Shown here: one piece after another, positions 34,801 to 45,800 of the stretch
Position numbering within the stretch: position 1 is the stretch's first letter
How the letters are laid out: each line of letters opens with the position of its first letter
Source of the DNA: Amphibalanus amphitrite
Taxonomy: Eukaryota > Arthropoda > Thecostraca > Balanomorpha > Balanidae
NCBI RefSeq assembly: GCF_019059575.1
Contig: NW_024882189.1
Coordinates: forward strand, 62,001 to 126,000
Direction of reading: 5' to 3'
DNA length: 64,000 bases
Position numbers and translations under genes: made by a program
Notes under the pieces: model-generated
Database searches by the model: none
What the model saw: the letters and a program-made list of their open reading frames with translations, nothing else
Told to the model about the DNA's origin: nothing

Positions 34801-34839
34801 CCGGACGGTCGGCGGTTCTCGGCCCAGTCGGTCGGACTG

Positions 34840-35340
34840 GTCTGGGGCGGTCACGTGCGCCGCCGACGGTCCAGTCTGCGCTATCGACCGCCGCCAGCCG
34901 GCTCCACAGCCCCCTGACAGACAGCCCCGGCGCGGCCGCGCGGCCCGCTGCCCGTCCGCCGCCCAGCGTCCTCCGTCCGCCGCCGGCGGCGCCGCGACTG
35001 CAGCCTCCAGGTGGGTGTCCGCCGCCGCGCTGTCCTCCCCCCCCCCCCCCCCAGACCGCGCCTCCCTCCCTCCCGCCTCCCGTCCTGCCGCAGGACGCCG
35101 CTGGGCGTCGCATCGACGGCTTCGACCCCGTCATCGTCGGCGGCGGCGCGGCGCTCCCCAGTCGAGCGGGCACCGGCGGCAGTGGGCGCGCCCCGGGCGG
35201 CGGAGCGGCGCTCTCGGCGGCGGGGTGCTCTGTGACCGGGTGCTCCCAGCGGCGGGAGTGCTCCCAGTGGCCGTCAGTGACCAGGGTGCTCTCAGTGACC
35301 GAGCACGGTGCTCTCAATAGCCATGTTGCGCTGTTTTGAC
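34840..35340 (+). other. Two exon-like GC-rich blocks, unassigned
   Basis: One block ends at CCTCCAG|GTGGGT (35,010). A second begins after a long pyrimidine tract and CCTGCCGCAG at 35,094 and reads DAAGRRIDGFDPVIV in frame 1. They could be 5' exons of the gene at 42.7 kb or antisense RUSC promoter DNA. No protein family is recognised. Confidence 0.25.
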
Positions 35341-35599
35341 TGTAACACAGCGGCGGACGACGCTCGAACGCTGGTGGAAAATGGTCAGTAGGTACTTGTC
35401 AATCCTAAAAGCTGTCGCCATACGAGAAAAGAAAACTGTCGTTTCTTGGATGTTGACTGCCATGGGCGTAATACTGCAAATCAGGAAGGTATTTACAGTA
35501 TTTACACTATATATCTAGGTACTCAACTTACCATGCGGTGGCGTTGAGCCCTAGGACCCGCGTGTGGTTGCCAATGCCAAGATTGCTCTCAAATTGTGT

Positions 35600-35860
35600 T
35601 CAGTTTCGAAAATTTGGCGCGCCTTCGGCGCACTTTTTTAGAACCACTGCTTGACCTCACTGCCTTCGACTGGCCTGCCACAAACCGCAACCATATACCG
35701 TCAGGGCGTAGCCGTCAGGATGCTCATACACCGAGCGTCCGTCAAGCTTCAAGCTCGGACTGTTGTAACCGGAACGCGTGCTCTCGCCACCCTTAGTCCA
35801 ACGCTCAAGCGATTGAGCTACGAGACCGGGACCGGTCGATATCCCTGAATAGTCTCCCTG
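35600..35860 (-). mobile_element. Possible tRNA-derived SINE
   Basis: On the minus strand from about 35,850 the sequence reads TAGCTCAATCGCTTGAGCG, like a tRNA D-arm/A box, followed about 50 bases on by a weak B-box-like GGTTACAA. A body of roughly 200 bp ends in a GC-rich hairpin (GCGCCGAAGGCGC). Single copy in the window, so it is uncertain. Confidence 0.3.
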
Positions 35861-36609
35861 TTTGTCTTACTCTTATAAGAGGTTGAGCCACCCAACATTG
35901 AAAAAGACTGTGTCCCTGGATGTCAGTGACCCATTTTAGTGCTTTGGTTCGAACGTTCAATTTTCTCTGTAAAGCTCCTACGAGGTGAGCTGTCATCTTT
36001 TTGTAGCTATTTTGAGACACAATAAAAAGCTGAAAACGCAACATTTACTCATAATGACTCATGATAGGTATGGTTTCGATATGTTGTGAAATTGCATAAG
36101 TTTAAGCAACGCTCACCCTTGAACAAACACAACGTTCATTATTCCATTTCCATGGGTCAGAATAGGGGTTTGTTTATGATGATCGTTGACAACAACGTGA
36201 GCTTAGTCGTCTTTCCGACTATCGGTCGCTGGCCGGGGTAACTTTTTCAAACATTCTCCACCCATGCTTGTCGGAGCTAGGGAGTACTTTTCTCGTTCTT
36301 GGTGTGACAGTGTACCTAGTACGCACTAGCAGGTAAAGTGCTCAACAGGAGTGACGTAGAACCTTGTGTTTGGTCATAAGACATTTATCCTCGTTCCCAA
36401 ACAACAATAGCAGTGTGTGGCACACAAATCTGCCTTATCTCTGTACGTCACGTTCATCGGCAGCAGAGCTCATTCAAGCAACCAAATAGGTATACGTCCT
36501 AGATTTAAGTCGTAGCTCTCGGGGGATTTGTATTTACATTTCCAGCGTAAAGACCCCACCTAAATGAAGGCGGCTTATTTTTTATTTGAAACTAGCGTTC
36601 ATATAGGTA

Positions 36610-37822
36610 GGGGAAAGTGGGTGTATTGCGCCCTCCTAACCAATTGCGCCCACCAACATTCCCACGGATTCAATGGCATGTTTAAAATTTTGTGTTCGAA
36701 AACATTATTTTCACCATTGGATTGCTCATTTTATGGCCCAAACACTCCGATGAAGCCAATCAGCATGGCTCATTACACCATCAAAGATGTTATGGCGTTT
36801 TCTTAACTTTTTTGCAGTACTTTGAACCGTTGGCTATAAAAATTTACGTTATTTGTGTGATTTTCAGAGTGATATTTAGAAAGAAAATCCCTTTTTTCAT
36901 TGTATTTCACTGAAACCGTAAACTTCCTGCAACATCTTAATGATAACTTCTATGCTTTTATTAAAAAGTACCTCAATTTTAATTGCGCCCATGGCAATTG
37001 CGCCAGGGGGGCGCAAATAGAATGATGGTGTAGCCATTGTATCACGACAGTATGAATGCATCATTAACTGATTGCAATAAAGAAGGAGTTTAATGTCAGG
37101 CAATTGGGAGCAGCCCGCTGTCGTCAGTCCGCAAATTATCTCTATCGTCAAACTTATAATGCAGCTGCCATTTAGGCTACGACTTGTGGTGTAATTGACA
37201 AAATACGACATTTTCAACATGGACTCAGGCGTGAGAAGTGACAGCTATGATAAAAAAGTAAAACTGATGTCATTAAGTTGTCAAAACGATAAAAATTGTT
37301 AATTTTGAGAGAACCGATTGAAAATTAAACTGTATAGCGCATAAATTCACATATATCTAGTCGGTTACAGTAAACGTTTTCGTTGCACTTTTACAAGCGT
37401 ACGGACACATGTAAAGTTATCTACCTGGGCAAAAAACATCGCGATTTATATCTACATTTATTATTCATCCAGCCTGAATAACATTATAAATGTTTAAGTA
37501 AGCCGCAATGACATTAGACTGCCGGGGTGTATGCATTCCGTCTCATTCACTTAGCCATGTTAAAGTATAGGGCGCAATTGGGTTCTAATTGCGCCATCCC
37601 CCTGGCGCAATTTACAGCAGTTGTTGGCAAATGCGCCCTTTTGCATGTTTCTGAAAAGCAGCTATCAGAAGCAAACGAAACATTCTTAATTGATCGGGAG
37701 GCTCTCAAATCGTAGCCAATGAGCTCCCCTTTGAAATGGTTACCAGTGCATGCTTATATCTCCAGCACTTTTCTTGCAATCAACGTTTTTCCTTAAGGTG
37801 GCGCAATTCACCCTCCTTCCCC
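36610..37822. mobile_element. TA-flanked terminal-inverted-repeat element
   Basis: Ends are GGGGAAAGTGGGTGTATTGC and the complement of GGGGAAGGAGGGTGAATTGC, flanked by TA (36,608-36,609; 37,823-37,824). GCGCAATT/AATTGCGCC motifs recur inside. 1,213 bp with no transposase. Confidence 0.75.
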
Positions 37823-37824
37823 TA

Positions 37825-39845
37825 CTCAATTACAGTAGCGGCTGAACACCTTCAACTAAGGGGGGGGGGGGGCACTGCCGACTTTTGGTCCCATTCTTTC
37901 CATGCAACGCCCATAGGGCTAATGTTAAAATGCCAAAATCAAAGGGGGGCACGGTGCCCCGGTGCCCTCTCCGTTCCGCCGCCTATGCTCAATTACATGT
38001 TATTCATGCACTCAAGTATTCAAGTCCATACCTATACCATTATGGTAAATCTACCTGCATTGATCTTCCATATCCCACGAACACGGAAAAGGTATGCCAT
38101 TCTCACAGGCCAGTCGTCCACTAATTGCGCTTGACCTTTCCAAAGGTGTGAGCATTTCGTTACAAATGCATGAACATACCGTGCGCGAGCACAGCTTGCA
38201 ATGAGTCGTTAGCGCCTCCTGGATGCGAGATTCTCATGTGTACCTGCCCAAATAATATCGTTGAAGTGTAGCACGAAACAAACTGTGAACATGGAGAACA
38301 TGAGGCGAGCTGTACAATTTGTGAACCCGAGAACAGTGGTCAGTGAACATCGTGTGGCGCGCGACAAACGGTTCAACTCAAATCGTTTACCTACGTGGAG
38401 TGGATCTTTCGAACCTTATCGCTAGCGTGGATAGCTCGGGACAAATTGGCTCGGGACAGACGGTAGGGTGCGGATAGCCCGATACGTACGGTTGACTCTT
38501 CATATTGCCTTGTGATTGTCACACACCAAAGGCGAATATTGTTATGGTATCTTGTTGTTTGCTGCAGGAAAGAAATGATGGATCGGATCGGACTGATTTA
38601 CGTAATTCACTTTATATGTTTCAGGAACCTGGACGAGCAGCTCGGGCCCTGCATCTTTGCAGCAAACCGTCGTCACTGAAGAAAGGTATGTGCCCCTTGC
38701 CGTTTGGCCCCTGATCGAGCTAGGGCTTCGTAGAAGGAACGAGCGCTTTGCCAGTGACGAGAGGAAGCCGATAATACCCAATTTTAAGGGCTATGTCATT
38801 GGTCAACCTTCCATGTCAGGTCAATGACACAAAAGTCGGGAAATTTGGGACCAATTAGAACTTTATAAAGTGAGATTCAAGATTGTTATGGGGTGTTATG
38901 AGGTGCTCGGTCAGACGCAGGTCAGGTCAGGTCAACTAGTAGGCGTCCTGCCGGCTATCCATAGTAGGTGTCAACCACTACTGACACCTCGTAACATGTT
39001 ACGAAGCCCGAAGGCACCAAAATACTTCGTAAATGTTCAAATGAGCGCCAAATTCGAAATCAGCAGCTAAAAAAACTGCCCTAGGAACATGTACCTTAAG
39101 TTCTCAAAAGTGAGTCGATGACATCCAAGGTCAATGAACTTAAACTGTTATGGGGTTTTGCGGGGTGCTGATCACGAAATTCATGTTGGTTTTGATCACA
39201 GATGATGTATTCATGCATTTAAGCCAGGTCAGGTCAGGTCAGATCAGGCCAGGTCAGGTCAGGTCAGGTCAGGCCATGTTATGAAGGCACCAAAACTAAT
39301 CCGTAAATGTTCAAATGGGTGCAAATTCTAAATCAACTAAAAAAACTACCCTGGAAACGTAAAACTCGCAAAAGTGAACAGCGAACCGAGGTCATCCAAG
39401 GTCAATGACCTTGACCTGACCTTTGCATGAGCTTGACACCCACCATAATGTATGGGGCCAACATCATTTCACATGTTTGAACGTTTAAAACCACAAAAAA
39501 AAACGGAAACACGCGGACAATGTAAGCCGACATACGCTAAATCGCGATTCCGGCCAAACATGGTCTCGAGAAACATATCACAGGTCAAAGGTCATTTGGG
39601 TCAGGGTCAGGACATGTTTAGGTTAGGTGTAAAATTGGGATATAGGTATGGAATTATGAGTTGTCTCATCTTTTTCTATTTCCTGCGTAGGAATAATAAT
39701 AACCAGGCAGGTTGATTGCTACCTACTGGCAATGCTTCTCTTTGGCATCAGATAATCACATTGAAATGTCATTGAAAGTTTCTTGTTGTAGCACGTGCTG
39801 TATAGGCAAGACATAGGTAGGTATAAGTTGTATGAGAAAAACGCT
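37825..39845. other. Non-coding, repeat fragments
   Basis: A G12 run near 37,861 begins a short segment whose end (GTTCCGCCGCCTATG) recurs at the window start. GGTCA pentamers occur at about 38,920 and 39,225-39,280. No exons seen. Confidence 0.45.
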
Positions 39846-39849
39846 CTTT

Positions 39850-40983
39850 AACCCGCGCCCCGCTGGGCTATTCAGCCATACGCGCCCTGCTGGGGGGGGG
39901 GGGGCAGATTCTGCCCCTCTGTCTAACTTCCGAACCGATGGTCGTAGAAAGACGGGGAAAACGGCATTCGAAAGCTCTCAACAAGGCGGATCTTAAGAGC
40001 CCAAATTTTTTTGCTTAAGTAGGTCAGAGGTCAGGCCAAGGTCAGGTCAAGGGTACAAAATGCAAGTTTCTACAGTATCGGCCTTGCACCGTAGTTGCCG
40101 AAGAATGGACTGAGACTGATTGCCCAAAACGTGTTTTTAGACTACCAAGACAATACTCGTTGCATACAATGTCATTCAAAGGTCAAGATCAAGGTCAGGT
40201 CAGGTCAGGTCACCAAAAACAAAATATAGAAAAGGGCATGTGCGACACATGTTTTATGGGTCATTTTACCCATATAATTCAATAGGCACACTCAATAAGT
40301 GATATGGACCACCTCTGGATGAATTTCAGGTCGAGGTCAGGAAGGCCTAAAAAGGTGTCTATCTGATGCAGTTTTTCACTGCGAATTGAATGGTGCTATT
40401 TTGGTTTCCGTACGAGGTCTAGAGTTTCAAAAAAAAATCATTTTTTCAAAAAATTTGTGTGTCGTGACGTCATAAAATTTTTAATAACTCCCACATTTTT
40501 GAACCGATTCTTCTGAAAATTGGTATGTATGTGCACATAGACCATTTCTCTGACATATATTCCAGTGATTTTCGATACACTCAAAATTTTGGATTTTATA
40601 GTTATTTTCCCAAAGAGTCAGTGTTATTTTAAAATTTGGGCCAAAATCCAAAATTTTCAAAAAACCGAGATAGCCATTTGATAGACAAAGTAGAATCACG
40701 TTGAACTTTTTTGTTACGTGTTGATTCCTTTAAAAATGAAGATGTTAGCGGCGTTTGAAATTTTGCCGTTTTTGAGGCGAAAATGGCGAACATGACGTCA
40801 CTAAAACGTCAATTTCTCAAAAAAATTCAGACGGATTTCGCTCAAATTTTCAGAAAACGTGTCAAATTGATGTATGATAAGGTACTGAAAGTTTGACGTC
40901 GCTGGCGTAACACGTTTAGAAGTTATTGGCGAAAAACGGGAGGAGGGCAGATTCTGCCCCCCCCCCCCAGCGGGGCGCGGGTG
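39850..40983. mobile_element. Inverted-repeat element with poly-G/C ends
   Basis: Left end ACCCGCGCCCCGCTGGG, with a G12 run and CAGATTCTGCCCC inside it. The right end is the inverted equivalent. 1.13 kb, AT-rich non-coding interior with a GGTCA patch. Target duplication unclear. Confidence 0.65.
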
Positions 40984-40986
40984 AAA

Positions 40987-41077
40987 TGACCTTACAATGA
41001 AATACCAAATGATTGAGGAATGAAATAATTGTTGATGATTTAATTCTCTCATCATTTGGTGTTTCATTGTAAGGCCA
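40987..41077. repeat. 91-bp near-perfect hairpin
   Basis: The arms (ACCTTACAATGAAATACC and inverted partner) pair over nearly 30 bases around a 30-base AT-rich loop. Either a tiny MITE or a small-RNA-type hairpin; abuts the preceding element. Confidence 0.7.
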
Positions 41078-41409
41078 TTTAAAAAGTGTTTTTTTCTCAT
41101 ACAGTCATTGAAAGTTACCGAGTGTGTATACTATGCATAAGCAATGGCTACAGACCATACTTGCGATATAAATCGCACGGACTCGCTCTGCGGTCTCGGG
41201 TGGCAAATATTGGTGGAACGTGGCCCGTGGTACGTCTGAGGGAGCCGGATCGCGACCAATCCGGGACTCATAACGGCCACTGACGAACTCTGAGATCGGC
41301 CCGAATTGGCCATTATCGCCCGAGTAACGGCCTCGTCAGACACGCCTAAAATACTGCGCTATTGCCCGTGGCCTCGCCTTCATTGCTCGATCATCTATAC
41401 CCTGAGACG

Positions 41410-41870
41410 TAACGGTCCCGCCCCAGACCGTTTGTCCCCGCCGCACACCGTCGTACGAGTACAGTCTGTCCCCGCTTCATGCCGTCCTTCCCCGCCTTAC
41501 ATCGTCTGTCCCCGCCTCACACCGTCCTTTCCCGCCTCAGACTGTCGTACAGTTTTTCCCCGCCTCAGACTGTCCGTCCCCGCCTCAGACTGCCGTACAG
41601 TCTGTCCCCGCCACAGACTGTCCGTCCCCGCCTCAGACTGCCGTACAGTCTGTCCCCGCCTCACACCGTCTGTCCCCGCCTCAGACTGTCGTACAGTCTG
41701 TCCCCGCCTCAGACTGTCTGTCCCCGCCTCAGACTGTCCGTCCCCGCCTCAGACCGCCCCTCCCGTCCCAGACCGGTCATTTACCGTCCCTCCCTTCTCA
41801 GACCGGCGGCGGTCCGCCCCTCCCGTCTCAGACCGGCGGCGGTCCGCCCCTCCCGTCTCAGATCGGTGTG
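41410..41870. repeat. ~20-27-bp minisatellite
   Basis: Units of CCGCCTCAGACTGTCCGTCC with a CGTACAGTCTGT extension, then three copies of a 33-bp CTCCCGTCTCAGACCGGCGG type. Translations are repeat artefacts. Confidence 0.8.
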
Positions 41871-41871
41871 G

Positions 41872-42645
41872 CAGTGGTTCGGTGGCAGTAGTTCGGTATG
41901 GTCCTCGGTGTTCTGTGGCAGTGGTTCGGTATGGTCCTCGGTGTTCTGTGGCAGTAGTTCGGTATGGTCCTCGGTGTTCGGTGGCAGTAGTTCGGTATGG
42001 TCCTCGGTGTTCTGTGGCAGTGGTTTGGTATGGTCCTCCGTGTTCTGTGGCAACGGTTCGGTGTGGTCCTCGGTGTTCTGTGGCAGTGGTTCGGTATGGT
42101 CCTCGGTGTTCTGTGGCAGTGGTTCGGTATGGTCCTCGGTGTTCTGTGGCAGTGGTTCGGTATGGTCCTCGGTGTTCTGTGGCAGCGGTTCGGTATGGTC
42201 CTCGGTGTTCTGTGGCAGTGGTTCGGTATGGTCCTCGGTGTTCTGTGGCAGTGGTTCGGTATGGTCCTCGGTGTTCTGTGGCAGTGGTTCGGTATGGTCC
42301 TCGGTGTTCTGTGGCAGTGGTTCGGTATGGTCCTCCGTGTTCTGTGGCAGTGGTTCGGTATGGTCCTCCGTGTTCTGTGGCAGTGGTTCGGTACGGTATG
42401 GTCCTCGGTGTTCTGTGGCAGTGGTTCGGTATGGTCCTCCGTGTTCTGTGGCAGTGGTTCGGTATGGTCCTCGGTGTTCTGTGGCAGTGGTTCGGTATGG
42501 TCCTCGGTGTTCTGTGGCAGTGGTTCGGTATGGTCCTCGGTGTTCTGTGGCAGCGGTTCGGTATGGTCCTCGGTGTTCTGTGGCAGTGGTTCGGTATGGT
42601 CCTCGGTGTTCTGTGGCAGTAGCTCGGCATGGTCCTCCGTGTTCT
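41872..42645. repeat. 33-bp minisatellite upstream of the MDM1-like exon
   Basis: About 23 units of GGTATGGTCCTCGGTGTTCT followed by GTGGCAGTGGTTC. Each unit has a pyrimidine-leaning stretch before GTGGCAG, resembling the acceptor CTGGCCGGCAG of the exon 50 bases downstream. 33 bp is a multiple of three, so frames stay open. Confidence 0.92.
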
Positions 42646-42694
42646 GTGGGTGCGTCTCTCGGTACCCTTGCTCTGAGTGTGGTCTGGCCGGCAG

Positions 42695-42860
42695 ATCCAT
42701 GTTGAGCACCGAGTACCGGCTCAAGTTCCAGGACTTCAGCGGCGGCTCTGCGCCGCCGTCCGACGCCAGCTGCCCGGATGGCGGCGTTCGCGGCCTGGGC
42801 AGGGCCAAGACCTGGTACTCGGATCTCCTCGAGTCGCGCCGCAAGGCCGTCACCTATAAG
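42695..42860 (+). CDS. MDM1-like exon with STEYRLKF motif
   Basis: Acceptor GGTCTGGCCGGCAG ends at 42,694 and donor TATAAG|GTGGGT is at 42,860. In-frame ATG at 42,699, four bases into the exon, could be the start, or the exon may be internal (phase 2 entry). Confidence 0.65.
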
Positions 42861-45800
42861 GTGGGTGTCGGAACGGCCACAGGCTGCCGCAGAGACGGGC
42901 CGGGCACGCGGAGCGCACCGCCCGGGACATTACACGCAGTCACACATAATGAGCAAATGCATTGTAAAACTGCAGTAGCTATCAGTTTATTTAACATGTG
43001 CTTGATAGCCTCTCACACACAGTCTCTACATTCCACTCACTGCTCTCGGTTGGTGCGGGCAGGTTCGAGGATGGGGTAAGGAGTCGGCGCCTTCCCACCT
43101 GGTATATCTATACGACCAGGCAGAGGACCCCAGCCGGCCGCCCGAGAAGAAAATCATCTCGGCGCTCTACCTGGAGACGCTCCAGCCAGGGTCAGTGTCT
43201 TACGAGTGGGAGGGTGTGACGGTATCGGAGAACGTTTAAATGCAGCGAGTGTCCTTGGAATGAGAGGGTGTGTAAATGTATCCGATGAACGTTTCACTTC
43301 TGGCATTTCAGCCATGGGTTTTACTTCTTTTGATGTAATTTCAAGGCTCAAGCATAACGTTTCATGTATTGTCTTACTTCTAATCTTTGTTTTACTGGAA
43401 CTCATCGATTCAATCAATGTCATTTAGCTTTTCTCATCTAAGTCGATATTGAAGGTTCATAATTAAATGTCGCTTATACTGTTGGTGGCCTATTCATTCT
43501 CATGGACAGTATGAATTGAATGGATGACCACAGGTTCACTTCCTGCTAAGCAGAATTGTATGCTCGCTGTCAAACATAACGACAAATTCGCCCGTCCATG
43601 CTTGCGTCTACATATACATAGTGGTGGTGTGGCCGTTTTTAACCGATTTATGCTGAACCCAGAAGGCCCTGGTGCTGCCAACAGTCGGTGGTTGGGGTCC
43701 AGTCAGTGTCCCTGTGACGGCTGTATGGGTTCACTCAGTATCCCTCTGGGCTCTGACCGCGGTCTCAGCCGGGCGGGGCGGTCGCTGACGGCGGGTCCAA
43801 TCCGGCTCCGGCCGCGGCGGGCCGCTCTGCCGCTCGATCCGCGGCAATCAGACCCGGCCCAATCGGGGCTCCGCTACTGGCGGTCGCACGGCGCCGGCAT
43901 GCCAAGCTCTGACGGAGCGGCTCCCCACCCGGGCCGACTGCGGAGCGGGCCGCCAAAGTTGCCTGGTTAATGCTAACACATGGCTGTCAGAAACGAGATG
44001 GCTGTCCGCGAGAGACATCGAGCCTTTATTACAGCGGGGCGATGTATGAGAAGTGTTGCCTGCTGTATGAAAATATGGTGCGCTTCCTTTTTTATGTTTT
44101 TACAGCTGCCTTCTTTTCTCAGAAGTGTTGCCGGCTGTATGAAAATATAGTGCGCTTCCTTTTTATGCTTTTACAGCAGCCTTCTTTTCTCGGATTGGCC
44201 AAATCGTCATCTGTCACTCGATTGTTAATTACTTGATATCCGGTAAAATGCATACCTACCTAAAGTTAAAAATGCATTCAGCACACAACGATGCACCCTG
44301 GGACTAAAAAAAGGACCCTAATCCTGTGCAGTAAGCATCAGCATTAGGGATCTGCTGGCATTATACAACAATTCTATTCCCTGGCAAGTGGCAACCGTCC
44401 CTCCAAACTGTTGTGCGTGTCGGCATAAAACGTTGGCTGTTTATAGCCTGTCCCGCCGTGGGATTGTGCCTCTACCTGCCTCGCCGTGTGAGTGCGCCGC
44501 TCTGTCCCGCCGTATAATTGTGCCGCTGTCTGTCCCGCCGTGGGATTGTGCCTCTGACTGTCTCGCCGTGTGAGTGCGCCGCTGCACTATGGTTGGAAAC
44601 GGCCTCACGGATGGCCATGGGCAATTTCGGAATATATGTATATTTGGGGTGTCATTCGGTTGGAAATTGATGAAATGTTTTGAATTGGGCAGAAAGAAAT
44701 ATTTAGTTGCCCATTTAGTCTTCATTATCGTACGTGGAATCGGGAGTTTCTGATGGTGGCTTTTTGGTGCGCCGTCAAAGGTTTAAACAACCGCGCTGGT
44801 GATAGCATGTGGAGTACCTCAATGACGTTGTAAAACTGGATTGTTATATATGAAAATAATCCTTGTTATGTTGGCTATCGAGTGGAGTGACTCTTTTTCC
44901 CATGCGTGTTCAAAATCAGGAACGACATTGCATTCTGTTTGCAGTGTCACCACAGCAACATTTGCAAAATTACGTTTATGTTTCATTGGACTTACAAAAA
45001 GTTCTCCATCGACCTCCATCGAGCTTTTTGGCAGAATAAATCTCTGTTCAATTCTGCGTAAGGGAAACCTAAAAGCAAACTGCGCACTTGTGCGCAAAAT
45101 CTTCTGTGAAGCTTCATCTCCCGAGGCGTACCTACCCGTCGCTTCGTTAGCAGCGGGTCGGCTCGTCAGTCGTGCAATCGCTTATCCTAATAAATGATGG
45201 TAAGAAGCATGGGATTGCGGAGTCGTGGTGGCGCCAAATCCGACTCCGACTACGACTCCGACTCCAGACTCGTTGCCATGACTCCGGGTGACTCTGTCTC
45301 AGACTCCGGACCCCTGCCAGTGTTTCGGAGTCGTGATGGAGCTGTTCCGATTCGGACCGACTCCGACTTCCACTGCGGGCTCCTGACCGACCCCGACTCC
45401 GACTCCGACTCCTGGCTCGTTGCCACGACTCTGGGCGACTCTGACTCCGACTCCGACTCTGACTCCGACTCTGACTTCGACTCCGCACCCCTCGTAAGAA
45501 ACTGCTCGCCCCTGCACCTGGAGTATGGATATCGTGCAAACGTGTATGGATATCCTGGAGTATGGATATGGATATCCACTGACAGAACAGACATACAGAC
45601 ATGCTGTAAACGCCATTACACTGCCAATAGCATGACAAATCAAATGGCTATCTATGCTTTTTGATCATCGTTCTACATTTTCCAAAATCTTGAACTGAAT
45701 GTTGGCAATTTCTCGTGACTACTTCACGATTATGATGCGTGCATTTCTGAAATTGATCTTTTTTCAACCAACCACGTACTCGTATGATAAAATGAATGTC

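Noticed and set aside
41306-43079. Frames of 330-440 codons across 41.3-43.1 kb
   Set aside because: Driven by the 20-bp and 33-bp minisatellites; only 42,695-42,860 is kept as an exon.
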